Origin: Bacteroidales bacterium
Lineage (GTDB): Bacteria; Bacteroidota; Bacteroidia; Bacteroidales; M50B96
DNA length: 64,000 nucleotides
Assembly (NCBI GenBank): GCA_018401015.1
Contig: JAGYLP010000005.1
Location: forward strand, 108,141 to 172,140
Reading direction: 5' to 3'
A program made the position numbers and the translations under genes. The notes beneath the pieces were generated by a model. That model worked only from the letters and a program-made list of their open reading frames with translations, did no database searches and was not told where the DNA came from. Positions 42,612-51,708 of the stretch are shown one piece after another (position 1 is the first letter of the stretch; each line of letters opens with the position of its first letter).

Positions 42612-43790
42612 ATGATTACCTTAAAAGAAGCTCAAGACATTTGCTGGTCGGAAGAGTACCGACCCAACACCGAAATCCTTCCCCTTAACGAAGTCCTCAA
42701 TCGGATTTTAGCAGAAGATGTGTACTCCGACGTAAACATGCCTCCCTTCCACAAAGCAGCAGTCGATGGTTTTGCCTGTCGGAAAAGCGATTTACAACAC
42801 GATTTGCTGGTGCTTGGTGAAGTAGCTGCCGGCAGCCTTGCAGAAACCAAACTTCAGCCTAAATCGTGCTTCCGAATTATGACAGGCGCGCCGGTTCCCG
42901 ATGGCTGCGATGTGGTTATCATGCTGGAGCATACCCAAGTATTGCCCAACGGGCGTATCCGTTTCATGAAGGAAAAATCGTCGCAGAACATCTGCTTTTT
43001 AGGGGAAGATGTGCTGGTGTCGGACCTCTTGTTATCGGCGGGAACACTCCTCCGAAGCCAAGACATTGGAGTCCTTGCTTCAGCAGGGAAATCGACCGTA
43101 AGCGTTTATCAATCCATTCGGGTAGGCATCATTGCTACCGGAAACGAATTGGTCGAACCGCATTGCCTTCCTAATCCGAGCCAAATACGAAACAGCAACG
43201 GCCCCATGATCGAAGCCTTGGCTCAGAGTCTGGGGGCTAAAGCCATAAATCTGGGAATCGCTCCCGATCAGGAAGCTCCGCTTGAAACAATCATTGAACG
43301 TTCGCTCCGGGAGAACCACCTCACCATCCTATCCGGGGGCGTTTCGGTAGGCGACTACGACCTGGTTCCCATCGTTCTGAAAAAACTACAAGTGAAAACA
43401 CACTTCCACAGTGTAGCCGTTCAACCCGGGAAACCAAGCTTCTTTGGAAAAAGAGGAAGCAGCCTGGTTTTTGGCCTGCCCGGGAATCCTGTTTCCAGCT
43501 TCGTGCAATTCAACTTGCTGGTTAAGAATCTAATCCGAAAACTAGCAGGACAAAATAACCTTTCCAACGAAACCATTCGGATTCCGCTATCCTACGATTA
43601 TCAACGAAGAAATGCGGCTCGCGAAAAATGGGAGCCGGCTCAATTAAACGAAAATGGCGAAATAAAAGCACTCAATTATCATGGTTCAGGCCATTTGCAT
43701 GCTCTATCTTTCGCCAAGGTTTTGTTTCAGGTCCCTGCAGGAGTGGCTAGTTTAAGAAAAGGCGAATTGGTCCAAGCGCTAATTCTTTGA
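42612..43790 (+). CDS. moeA: Molybdopterin molybdotransferase
   Basis: MoeA inserts molybdate into adenylylated molybdopterin. The 392-residue product has the N-terminal MoeA core (LPLNEVLNRILAEDVYS, NMPPFHKAAVDGFA, IMTGAPVPDGCDVVIMLEH) and the MoCF-binding domain (SGGVSVGDYDLV, VAVQPGKPSFFG, GLPGNPVSS). The frame is open to 42507, but the start ATG is taken where the family begins (MITLKEAQDI). Its stop overlaps or abuts the next frame, which encodes a MogA-like protein, so the two act in the same pathway and transcript. Confidence 0.95.
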   Translation: MITLKEAQDICWSEEYRPNTEILPLNEVLNRILAEDVYSDVNMPPFHKAAVDGFACRKSDLQHDLLVLGEVAAGSLAETKLQPKSCFRIMTGAPVPDGCDVVIMLEHTQVLPNGRIRFMKEKSSQNICFLGEDVLVSDLLLSAGTLLRSQDIGVLASAGKSTVSVYQSIRVGIIATGNELVEPHCLPNPSQIRNSNGPMIEALAQSLGAKAINLGIAPDQEAPLETIIERSLRENHLTILSGGVSVGDYDLVPIVLKKLQVKTHFHSVAVQPGKPSFFGKRGSSLVFGLPGNPVSSFVQFNLLVKNLIRKLAGQNNLSNETIRIPLSYDYQRRNAAREKWEPAQLNENGEIKALNYHGSGHLHALSFAKVLFQVPAGVASLRKGELVQALIL

Positions 43791-43897
43791 TCGAAATCTT
43801 TTTGAATTACAAAGGAAGAACTCGACACCTATTAGTAAGGCGGCAAGGTTCCCGTCGAAACAAACCGACTAAACGTAATTTGAAGAAAAAAGATGTT

Positions 43898-44731
43898 ATG
43901 AGTTTTATCTTGAAGAAAATCATTTTTCAGGGACAAGAGTACAGCTCCATAGACCTGAATCAAATTGGGGAAGAGATTGCCCTTACCTCGGAAAACTATT
44001 ATCGGGAAATGCTCAACAATCGAATTCATCCCGAGAATCTTATCGTCTTTGATGGCAATCTGCATAGTTTACAAGATTTCGACCTTCTTGTGGGAACTGG
44101 AATCGAATTCATGATTACACAAGGTATAAAAGCAAGCACCGACTCGACGGAATCGAAAGAAAAGACGACCTGTTTGGCAAGAGCAAAAATCAGTAACCCC
44201 GGTAATTTAGGCGAATTCGATAACTTCCGAATTCAACCCAAAGTATTTCAGGTTCATATCATTACCCTCTCCGACCGAGCCTACCGAAAAGAATATTCCG
44301 ACCGCACCGGGCCACTCATTAAAGAGCAAGTGGAGGTTGCTTTCGAGGATTGGAATCATGCCTGCGAAATCCATAATCACCTATTGCCCGACGACGAAAA
44401 TCATCTTCAGCTTTTATTGGACGGATTGCTTGAAAGAACCGATCTCCTCATCACTACCGGAGGAACCGGAGTGGGTCCTCGCGATATTAGTGTCGATGTG
44501 ATTGCCCCGCTACTCGATTTCGAAATACCGGGAATCATGGAAGTTATTCGGGTAAAATATGGAACAGAAAACCCGCATGCTATGCTAAGTCGCGGAGTTG
44601 CGGGTATGAAAGGGAACTGCCAGGTTTATACTCTTCCCGGAAGCCCAAAAGCGGTGAAGGAATATCTTGAGGTAATTCTCAAAACCATGAATCATCTATT
44701 CTACATGCGTTACGGAATCGATACACATTGA
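43898..44731 (+). CDS. mog: MogA/MoaB-like molybdopterin adenylyltransferase with unrecognised N-terminal region
   Basis: This is a 277-residue protein, longer than the usual 160-195 of MogA. The C-terminal half (from about residue 118, QVHIITLSDRAYRKEYSDRTGP) is a clear MoCF domain with LLITTGGTGVGPRDIS and VYTLPGSPKAVKEYL, and would adenylylate molybdopterin for MoeA. The first 115 residues (from MSFILKKIIFQGQEYSS) match no domain I can name. In some bacteria MogA is fused to a MOSC domain, but its signature is not evident here. A TTG at 43787 would give a 314-residue form overlapping moeA; the ATG is preferred. The gldB gene converges with a 12-base gap. Confidence 0.85.
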   Translation: MSFILKKIIFQGQEYSSIDLNQIGEEIALTSENYYREMLNNRIHPENLIVFDGNLHSLQDFDLLVGTGIEFMITQGIKASTDSTESKEKTTCLARAKISNPGNLGEFDNFRIQPKVFQVHIITLSDRAYRKEYSDRTGPLIKEQVEVAFEDWNHACEIHNHLLPDDENHLQLLLDGLLERTDLLITTGGTGVGPRDISVDVIAPLLDFEIPGIMEVIRVKYGTENPHAMLSRGVAGMKGNCQVYTLPGSPKAVKEYLEVILKTMNHLFYMRYGIDTH

Positions 44732-44743
44732 AGCATACCCACT

Positions 44744-45739
44744 TCATGGTTTATATTCGGAAGTGTTTAATAAAGCCTGATAATCCGTCCACTCCATGAT
44801 TTCAGCAAGAGTCAACTCCGGATGAGTTTTCTGAAACGACTGCACAATCCGATATCCCAAATACACCCCGATTCTGGATGGTGAATCATTGATGCCTGGG
44901 GTGAAAGGGCCATCATTCAGGTAGCGCATGGCAATTTTATGTTCAAAACTGAATAAATGCTTCTGTTCAATGATGTACTTCCATAAGGATGCTTCGTTGC
45001 GTTTCAAGAACTCAAGCTCTTCCGCGCTGTACTGTAATAAAACCTCCTCTGAAATACCGGGAATTAACTGCGCCGTAAAATGTAAAATGAGCCCTTCGTA
45101 AATCATCTTACTCAGCAAATGATCGAGTGAATCGGAATAATAGAATTCGGTTTTCCCTAATGCCTTCACAACATCGCTTACCAAATACTCGGGAGCCATT
45201 TTTGAACGGGCAAAGGAGGGGATTCCGATTTGTAAGTAGGGACCAAAATCGGAACCTAAGTATTTCTCTAAAGCAACCGCCAAGAGACCTTCGTCGGCTA
45301 CCATCGATTGGTTAAAATACCCCACAAAAGTGTATAAATCGGGTTGATTTTTATCGGGGAAATAATACGAGTAATAACGAAAAGCCTCGGAGATAGCTTG
45401 CTGGTAGGGTAAAAAATCGGCAAAGCGTTGCTGCACTTCCCGATAGGCCTCCTGCTGAACAGGATCGGCTAAAAATGCCTGTACGCGCGTGCCAAAGAGT
45501 CGCTCCTGAGGCGAGCCAATCCGAATAATTCCTTGTGTGTATAAATTGAAAAACGATGAATACTGCAACTCCAGCGAATGAATAGCCTCGAGCAATTGGG
45601 TGGTATCCATGCTAAACCAGTCTTGTTCAAACCGATAAACTTCAAAATCGACCGGAATCCCCGATAAATCGGGACGTGGCGAAAACTGACGACACTGTAT
45701 AAAACTCAAAACCAAGCTTAGGTAAATCAAAAATCTCAT
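44744..45739 (-). CDS. gldB: Gliding motility lipoprotein GldB
   Basis: This 331-residue lipoprotein has the signal FLIYLSLVLSFIQC (Cys16). The body matches GldB: a helical protein with FEVYRFEQDWFSMDTTQL near the N-terminus and the characteristic C-terminal PSRIGVYLGYRIVQSFQKTHPELTL. GldB is needed for gliding in Flavobacterium but also occurs in non-gliding members of the phylum, so motility cannot be concluded. In many relatives gldB lies near the NAD synthetase gene, and that is also the case here. Confidence 0.9.
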   Translation of the reverse strand: MRFLIYLSLVLSFIQCRQFSPRPDLSGIPVDFEVYRFEQDWFSMDTTQLLEAIHSLELQYSSFFNLYTQGIIRIGSPQERLFGTRVQAFLADPVQQEAYREVQQRFADFLPYQQAISEAFRYYSYYFPDKNQPDLYTFVGYFNQSMVADEGLLAVALEKYLGSDFGPYLQIGIPSFARSKMAPEYLVSDVVKALGKTEFYYSDSLDHLLSKMIYEGLILHFTAQLIPGISEEVLLQYSAEELEFLKRNEASLWKYIIEQKHLFSFEHKIAMRYLNDGPFTPGINDSPSRIGVYLGYRIVQSFQKTHPELTLAEIMEWTDYQALLNTSEYKP

Positions 45740-45830
45740 CGATACTCCTCTTTATTTTCAGCAATTTAGCCTTGATTGTTTTTTACAACGAATCCAAGCC
45801 AGTAAACCCCAAATTTACTCTAAAAAAAGG

Positions 45831-45838
45831 TATTTTTG
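45831..45838 (+). promoter_or_regulatory. -7 element of the PorT-like/nadE transcript
   Basis: TATTTTTG fits TAnnTTTG and is 44 bases before the ATG at 45882. No good TTTG is seen 18-20 bases upstream. Confidence 0.4.
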
Positions 45839-45881
45839 CACCTGATAAAAAACGAGTAATCATTAACAAAACCATAAGATT

Positions 45882-46580
45882 ATGTTGCGAGTACTTAGTG
45901 TAGTGATTCTTATTCTGGGATGGTCATTCATCGCTCAGGGGCAGGAGGAAGAAAAGAATTTTCGGATAGGTATCTTAGGTACTTCCGAAGTAAGTTGGTT
46001 TTCGTCCGATAACTCAACCAGCTTAAACGATGGAGCAAAAATAAGCCTCAAAGGCGGAATTTTAGTCGATTATCGCCTGTTGGAGAACTATTACTTCAGC
46101 ACCGGAATCAATTTCAACAACATGCGCGGTGCAATCGAATACACGGAATCTAACATTCCGTTCGAAACATCGATCGAAACCTATATTTTAAACAACGACA
46201 CCGAAAAATCGAACGTGACAGTCGATTACCAAATAAACTATCTGGAAATACCACTGGGCTTGAAACTTCGCACGAATGAAATCGGGTACTTTACGTATCA
46301 CGCCACTTTTGGCCTACGTACATTATTTAACACGAAAGCACTAGCGTCCGCCAATCAACAAGCCATCGATAAAGAAAACATTAGCAAGGAAGTTAACTTC
46401 TTCCACTTGGGTGGATTCATCGGAGCCGGTGTGGAATATGCCATCTCCCGTAATTTTATCGTGCACGGTGGGCTACACTACAATGCCGGATTTACCGATA
46501 TGACCAGCACGAATAAAAAATCCTTCAGCGATAAAGTAAGTCTGAATGGAATTGCCTTGCAGGTAGGCGTTCTTTTTTAA
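45882..46580 (+). CDS. PorT-like outer-membrane beta-barrel protein
   Basis: This 232-residue protein has a signal peptide (MLRVLSVVILILGWSFIAQG). Alternating hydrophobic beta strands follow (YYFSTGINFNNM, YQINYLEIPLGLKLRT, FIGAGVEYAISRNFIVHGGL), ending in VSLNGIALQVGVLF with a terminal Phe, typical of an outer-membrane barrel. The strand LEIPLGLKL is a hallmark of the PorT/OMP_b-brl_2 family. PorT is a T9SS-related protein, but many family members have no such role. nadE starts 14 bases downstream, so the genes are likely co-transcribed. Confidence 0.8.
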   Translation: MLRVLSVVILILGWSFIAQGQEEEKNFRIGILGTSEVSWFSSDNSTSLNDGAKISLKGGILVDYRLLENYYFSTGINFNNMRGAIEYTESNIPFETSIETYILNNDTEKSNVTVDYQINYLEIPLGLKLRTNEIGYFTYHATFGLRTLFNTKALASANQQAIDKENISKEVNFFHLGGFIGAGVEYAISRNFIVHGGLHYNAGFTDMTSTNKKSFSDKVSLNGIALQVGVLF

Positions 46581-46594
46581 AAACCTCGCTTCGC

Positions 46595-48256
46595 ATGAAA
46601 ATCGCACTGGCTCAGCTCAACTATCACATTGGTAATTTTGAACAAAATACCGAGAAAATCATTCAGGCGATCCATCATGCTGAAGAAGCTGGAGCCGATG
46701 TAATCGTCTTCTCTGAACTATCGGTTTGTGGTTATCCGCCTCAGGATTTATTGGAACAAGCGGATTTCATTCAATCGACCGAAAAAGCAGTAGCAACCAT
46801 TGCCGGCACTTGCACACGCATTGCAGCAGTTATTGGGGCTCCGGTCTTGAATGAAAACCAGCGCGGAAAAAAGCTTTTCAATGCTGCCCTCTGGCTTCAG
46901 GATGGAAAAGTTTCCTTTGTACAACATAAAACCCTCTTACCTACCTACGATGTATTCGATGAGTACCGATACTTCGAACCCAATCGAACCTTCGAGGTAA
47001 TCCAATTTCGGGGTCACACCATCGCTCTGAGCATTTGCGAAGATCTTTGGGACCACCAACCCGTCGAGAACTCCTTTGCTCGCAATAGCCTTTACACCAT
47101 CTCCCCGGCAGAAGAACTCGCCAAATTAAACCCCGATCTGCTCATAAACATTGCGGCCTCGCCCTACTCCTACAACCAGGGTGATAAACGCAAAAACATA
47201 CTGATTAACAATAGTCGGCAACACCAGCTTCCTATTGTCTATGTGAATCAAGTTGGCGGAAATACTGAACTGATTTTCGACGGCGGATCCATGGTGCTCA
47301 ATCGAAATGGGGAAATCGTACATGAAATGCCCCTTTTTGAAGAAGCCATTCAATTCATTGAGCTGGATAATATCCACCACAGCCCCTCTAAAGCATCTAC
47401 CGCCGAAACCGAAGACCTCCGCTTGAAAAATATGCATCAGGCTTTGCTCCTGGGACTAAAGGATTACTTCTTCAAAAGCGGATTCAACAAAGCAACGCTG
47501 GGCTTGTCTGGTGGCATCGATTCCGCCCTTACTTTGGCCATTGCTGCCGAAGCACTCGGCTCCGAAAATATCAATGTGCTCTTAATGCCCAGTCAATTTT
47601 CTTCCGGGCATTCTATTCAAGATGCAAAAGACTTGGCTGAAAAACTGAACATTTCCTACCAAATTCTGCCCATTCATGAAGCTTACCAGTCGCTGCTAAA
47701 CACACTTCAACCCATTTTTCAGGACCTTCCTTTCGGATTGGCCGAAGAAAACCTGCAAGCACGAATTCGTGGAACCCTGTTAATGGCTCTTTCGAATAAA
47801 CTCGGCTACCTTTTGCTCAATACTTCCAACAAAAGCGAAGCAGCCGTGGGTTATGGAACTCTTTATGGCGATATGAACGGAGCCCTCTCTGTGCTGGGCG
47901 ATGTTTATAAAACCGACGTCTTTAAGATGTCGCGTTGGATTAACCGCAACCAAGAAATCATCCCCTGGAATACCATTAATAAACCTCCTTCGGCCGAACT
48001 ACGACCCGACCAAAAAGATAGCGATTCACTGCCCAATTACGACCTGCTCGATGCAATCCTGTTTCGCTTCATTGAACTGAAACAATCGGCTAGCGAACTC
48101 ATTCGCGAAGGCTTCGATGCCGAAATCGTGAATCGGGTCATCCGCCTGGTAAACCTCAATGAACACAAACGATTCCAGGCGCCTCCTGTACTAAGAGTTT
48201 CTTCTAAAGCCTTTGGAATGGGGCGCAGAATGCCTATTGTGGCAAAATATTCCTAG
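46595..48256 (+). CDS. nadE: Glutamine-dependent NAD+ synthetase
   Basis: This two-domain enzyme makes NAD+ from nicotinate adenine dinucleotide, ATP and glutamine. The 553-residue product has an N-terminal nitrilase-type glutaminase domain (about 1-260; Glu in VFSELSVCGYPPQDLL, Lys in QHKTLLPTYDVFDEYRYF, Cys in LSICEDLW). The C-terminal synthetase domain has the ATP-pyrophosphatase P-loop LGLSGGIDSAL and NTSNKSE. The ammonia is channelled between the domains. It follows the PorT-like gene by 14 bases. Confidence 0.97.
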   Translation: MKIALAQLNYHIGNFEQNTEKIIQAIHHAEEAGADVIVFSELSVCGYPPQDLLEQADFIQSTEKAVATIAGTCTRIAAVIGAPVLNENQRGKKLFNAALWLQDGKVSFVQHKTLLPTYDVFDEYRYFEPNRTFEVIQFRGHTIALSICEDLWDHQPVENSFARNSLYTISPAEELAKLNPDLLINIAASPYSYNQGDKRKNILINNSRQHQLPIVYVNQVGGNTELIFDGGSMVLNRNGEIVHEMPLFEEAIQFIELDNIHHSPSKASTAETEDLRLKNMHQALLLGLKDYFFKSGFNKATLGLSGGIDSALTLAIAAEALGSENINVLLMPSQFSSGHSIQDAKDLAEKLNISYQILPIHEAYQSLLNTLQPIFQDLPFGLAEENLQARIRGTLLMALSNKLGYLLLNTSNKSEAAVGYGTLYGDMNGALSVLGDVYKTDVFKMSRWINRNQEIIPWNTINKPPSAELRPDQKDSDSLPNYDLLDAILFRFIELKQSASELIREGFDAEIVNRVIRLVNLNEHKRFQAPPVLRVSSKAFGMGRRMPIVAKYS

Positions 48257-48506
48257 CCAAAATTAACATTCAACTTCACTCTCCCTGCCGTAAAACCTGG
48301 AACCATGCTATTAGAAACGTATCGGTTCGATTCTACCCTCAAATAAGCAAAGCTATACAGACGAATCCGGCTGTTTTACCGTGCATGAAATAATGCTTCA
48401 TGAAAGTCAAAAAGGAGTGGACTTATCCTTCATAACTAGTTTTCCACTGTGATATAACCTAGCCTAAAAGCAAAAATCCATTCTATTTAGAGGCCACAAA
48501 AAGATC
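48257..48506. other. Intergenic region after nadE without a visible gene
   Basis: About 250 bases lie between nadE and the terminator of the convergent T9SS gene. I see no gene, no strong hairpin for nadE and no clear repeat. Confidence 0.6.
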
Positions 48507-48541
48507 AAAAAAAAAGAGTGATTCCAAAGAACCACTCTTTT
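48507..48541 (-). terminator. Terminator of the 713-residue T9SS gene
   Basis: A perfect 9-base-pair stem (AAAAGAGTG with CACTCTTTT) with a 12-base loop is followed on the minus strand by a run of nine T. It lies about 20 bases past the stop. Confidence 0.85.
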
Positions 48542-48562
48542 AATATCGAATCGTTTGACGAA

Positions 48563-50704
48563 CTATCGGGTAATGTTCACTTTCTTAATAACGGCATCGT
48601 TATCGGTTTGAATGCGAACAATATAAGTACCAGGAGCTAAATCAGCAACTGAAATTCTTTCCGAAGCATCGGCACGTTGGATGTTTCTTACTACTTCGCC
48701 TAAGATGTTGTAAACATAAATCTGCGCCTGTGGTGCATGGTTCACAAATAAAATATCGCGAGCAGGATTAGGATAAACCTGTACATCGGCCAACGGAGTT
48801 TCATCTACAGAAATATTGAAGTCGTCGACCACAGTAATGTAGAAATACTGTTCGTTGATGGTGGTTCCATTGTCAGCAAAAATACGTACACGGAAACTGT
48901 CACCAATTTCATAGCCTAAATTCTCAGGAGTATCAGCTAACGTGAGTGTAACGGAACCATCGCCATTATCCACGTAAGAAACCAATGCACCATCGTTGTA
49001 ATCTTCAACGGTGAAGCTTAAAGGCAAACTTTGAGGATCAGTAGCAGTAGCGGTGTAGGTGTAAACGAGGTTTTTAGGAGCGGTGTCCAAACGAGCCGAA
49101 GTGAACTGAGGAGGTAAAATTGCATCGGTCAGATTCAAGCGAACCAGTGGAACAATGTCGGCATAATACCAGCTACCATCGAGAGAAATTGTAGTTGCCA
49201 GGTTGAACAGGTGAGTTGGATTGTTGTCGCGACCTAAGAATAGATCGGCACCAACAGTTTCATAGTAGAACTCGATACCGGCAATGTATAAAGTATTTGG
49301 AGTCAACACTTCGTCGTCCTGAGCAATGGGAATTAAAGGCATGGTAACCCAAGTTCCGAGGTCTTTTTTAGCTACCGTGTGCTCATCGCCACTAATTTTC
49401 ACAATCACATCGGTACCATCGTCGAAGTACACTTGTGGGAACATTACGCCACCTTCAGTAGAACGATAATCCACATAAACCGAGATGGATTGAACCGATG
49501 ATTGATTAGCCAAAACATAGTTTGTTCCGGCAAAATCACCGTCGCCACCTCCAACATACTGACCAGGATAGTAGTAGCCTGTCCAGCTAATATCGCGAGC
49601 AAATACGGTATTATCGGTTACTTCCCAACTAGCTTCTCCTCCGAAATTATTTTCAGGAAGTTCGTCTGTTGCATCGGAAACAGCCTCAAATTCAACTCGA
49701 TAGGTATCGATAGTTGTTGTTTCGAAATAGTTGGCAACTTCCAATTCAGCAATCGAATCGAAAACCAAAGTTAGCCCAACTGTATCGGCAACTTCGTCGT
49801 AAATCAGGTTATCGGCCGAATCGTAAACACGAGCATTGAAGTTCACATTGGTTTGATCGAGATCACCATTATTAATCAGGTCGGCACCAAAATAAACCGG
49901 CATAATTTGCGACAAAGGCATTTTGGAATAATAACCGGTTAAGGATCCATCGGAAGTTACTTTGGAAATATAGGTTTCCATCAACTCCAATTCGTAAAGC
50001 GGAGCAGCATACATTTTAATATCGTCGATTGCCCAGAAATAATGGGAAGCTCCTCCTTTGTACCAACGTAACCAAACAGAATCTTGTCCGGCCAGGTATG
50101 GAGTAAGGTTAATTTGAACCGTAGCCGGATTCGCGGAAGGAATATTCACGGCAACATTCTGACGAGCATCAAAATTCATCCAGTTAACTCCGTCGGTACT
50201 AATACCAAACCATAATTGGGCATCGTTGGAGTTACAGCAATAACGGAAATACTGTTGCCATTCGATCATCACAGAACTGGTGGTGTCGAGGTTTAACATT
50301 TGCGTTTTTACTTCAGCATCCATTGTAACAGCACCCCCTCCGGCATTGTAAATATCGCCGGAAATCATCATGTAACCATTGTCGGCTGTAGTCGCGCGGA
50401 AAGTGTCGTTGTTGGTACTGTAAGTACCGGTAATTCCCGGACGTGGATCGTTCGACCAGTACCAGTTAAAATTCATTTGGTTGCCATCGGCAACCGTCCA
50501 ACCTGTTGGAAGAGCACCTCCTCCAAAATCTTCACCCCAAATAGGGTCGCCGAAGGCTTTGTTAAAAGGAATGTTGGTGGCGGCAGGGATTTCATAAACC
50601 TGGTTGTAATCCAAAGCTGCAGGAGCTAAAGGACGTTGTGAACTTTGTGCATTTAGTGCAAACACAAAGCTTACCATCACAAAGAGTAGTAAAAGTTTTC
50701 TCAT
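48563..50704 (-). CDS. T9SS-secreted protein with choice-of-anchor J-like domain
   Basis: This 713-residue secreted protein has a signal peptide (MRKLLLLFVMVSFVFALNAQ). An N-terminal cleaved-adhesin/choice-of-anchor-type beta-sandwich spans about 55-235 (WGEDFGGGALPTGWTV ... FWAIDDIKMY). A middle region of about 240-540 includes KKDLGTWVTMPLIPI and NTLYIAGIEFYYE, related to a repeated unit of the 1384-residue protein at 10-14 kb. A cadherin-like/Ig-like domain spans about 545-640, and a T9SS type A sorting domain (VYPNPARDILFV ... APGTYIVRIQTD) ends it. It is probably surface-exposed. No enzymatic motif is evident. It has its own terminator and is divergent from a Crp/Fnr-type regulator. Confidence 0.87.
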   Translation of the reverse strand: MRKLLLLFVMVSFVFALNAQSSQRPLAPAALDYNQVYEIPAATNIPFNKAFGDPIWGEDFGGGALPTGWTVADGNQMNFNWYWSNDPRPGITGTYSTNNDTFRATTADNGYMMISGDIYNAGGGAVTMDAEVKTQMLNLDTTSSVMIEWQQYFRYCCNSNDAQLWFGISTDGVNWMNFDARQNVAVNIPSANPATVQINLTPYLAGQDSVWLRWYKGGASHYFWAIDDIKMYAAPLYELELMETYISKVTSDGSLTGYYSKMPLSQIMPVYFGADLINNGDLDQTNVNFNARVYDSADNLIYDEVADTVGLTLVFDSIAELEVANYFETTTIDTYRVEFEAVSDATDELPENNFGGEASWEVTDNTVFARDISWTGYYYPGQYVGGGDGDFAGTNYVLANQSSVQSISVYVDYRSTEGGVMFPQVYFDDGTDVIVKISGDEHTVAKKDLGTWVTMPLIPIAQDDEVLTPNTLYIAGIEFYYETVGADLFLGRDNNPTHLFNLATTISLDGSWYYADIVPLVRLNLTDAILPPQFTSARLDTAPKNLVYTYTATATDPQSLPLSFTVEDYNDGALVSYVDNGDGSVTLTLADTPENLGYEIGDSFRVRIFADNGTTINEQYFYITVVDDFNISVDETPLADVQVYPNPARDILFVNHAPQAQIYVYNILGEVVRNIQRADASERISVADLAPGTYIVRIQTDNDAVIKKVNITR

Positions 50705-50815
50705 ATCTGTTTATTTTAAGTTTGATGAACAATAATACACAATATTCATGATATCTTAATCATTTCTTTCCACGCATAATTCATTTTTTAAATCGAATAT
50801 TCAGTCCCTACATAT

Positions 50816-50845
50816 TTTGAAAATTCAACCGAAACACTATCTTTG
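50816..50845 (+). promoter_or_regulatory. Promoter of the Crp/Fnr-type regulator
   Basis: TTTG at 50816-50819 and TATCTTTG at 50838-50845 with an 18-base spacer match both halves of the Bacteroidota consensus. This is the best promoter seen in the window. The leader would be about 40 bases. Confidence 0.7.
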
Positions 50846-50892
50846 ATGTTCTACAACATAAAATTATAACAAGTTTAAAATCAAATAGAAAG

Positions 50893-51594
50893 ATGGTGTT
50901 TCGTGACGATAACTGTGAGCTTTGTTTAGAACATAAAGACTCCATTTTTTATTCCTTGTCGCCAAAAGAGAAAGAAAGCCTTAGTAAAAACTATACCTGT
51001 CATTTTTATCGCAAAGGGGAAATTATTTATAAGGAAGGAGATAAACCTTCCGGTTTGATATGCCTGGTTCGAGGAAAAGTAAAAGTTTTTAAAGAAGGAA
51101 TCGGCGGAAGAGAACAAATTGTGCGCATGGCTAAACCCATCGGATTCATCGGATTCAGAGCCTTGTTTGCCAATCAAAAATACCAGGCATCGTCGGTCGC
51201 TATCGAAGATGCTACCGTTTGTGTCTTCGATCGCTTAACGCTCTTTAAAATCATTCGCGGAAACGGCGAAATCTCACTTAAATTCCTGAAGCTCCTCGCC
51301 TCCGAATTAGGATTCTCTCATACACGCACGGTTACCCTAACCCAAAAACACATTCGCGGACGGCTCGCCGAATCGCTCTTGTTCCTTAAAGATACTTATG
51401 GCTACGAAGAAGATAACTCCACCCTCCGGGTGTATCTCTCCAGGGAAGATATTGCCAATCTGTCGAACATGACCACCTCCAATGCCATTCGTACCTTATC
51501 GACTTTTGCCAACGAAAAAGTTATTGCCCTCGACGGACGACGAATCAAGATTCTCGATTTAGGAAAACTTGAGCGAATCAGCGATTTGGGATAA
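50893..51594 (+). CDS. Crp/Fnr family transcription regulator
   Basis: This 233-residue regulator has an N-terminal cyclic-nucleotide-binding-like beta-barrel (YRKGEIIYKEGDKPSGLICLVRG ... ASSVAIEDATVCVFD), a dimerisation helix and a C-terminal winged helix (LSREDIANLSNMTTSNAIRTLSTFANEKVI). An N-terminal CxxC (NCELC, residues 8 and 11) recalls Fnr-type proteins, but the third nearby Cys of E. coli Fnr is missing, so iron-sulfur sensing is uncertain. Such regulators often respond to oxygen, redox or nitrogen oxides. It is divergent from a T9SS gene and converges on the sucA-sucB operon with a shared terminator. Confidence 0.9.
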   Translation: MVFRDDNCELCLEHKDSIFYSLSPKEKESLSKNYTCHFYRKGEIIYKEGDKPSGLICLVRGKVKVFKEGIGGREQIVRMAKPIGFIGFRALFANQKYQASSVAIEDATVCVFDRLTLFKIIRGNGEISLKFLKLLASELGFSHTRTVTLTQKHIRGRLAESLLFLKDTYGYEEDNSTLRVYLSREDIANLSNMTTSNAIRTLSTFANEKVIALDGRRIKILDLGKLERISDLG

Positions 51595-51640
51595 AAATTT
51601 CGGAGATTTTGCCTCAAAGCGCAGATCTTAATAAGCAGCA

Positions 51641-51694
51641 AAAAAAAAATCCATGCATACACGTGTATCTACACTGCAATGCATGGATTTTTTT
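51641..51694. terminator. Bidirectional terminator between the Crp/Fnr gene and sucB
   Basis: A perfect 16-base-pair inverted repeat (AAAAAAATCCATGCAT at 51643-51658, ATGCATGGATTTTTTT at 51679-51694) has a 20-base loop that itself begins with the palindrome ACACGTGT. A and T runs at both ends allow termination of both converging genes. Confidence 0.85.
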
Positions 51695-51708
51695 ATTCCT
51701 TCGTATTC

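Noticed and set aside
43898..44250. MOSC domain at the N-terminus of the MogA-like protein
   Set aside because: The expected Gly/Asp/His-rich and Cys-containing MOSC motifs could not be found; one Cys alone is not enough.
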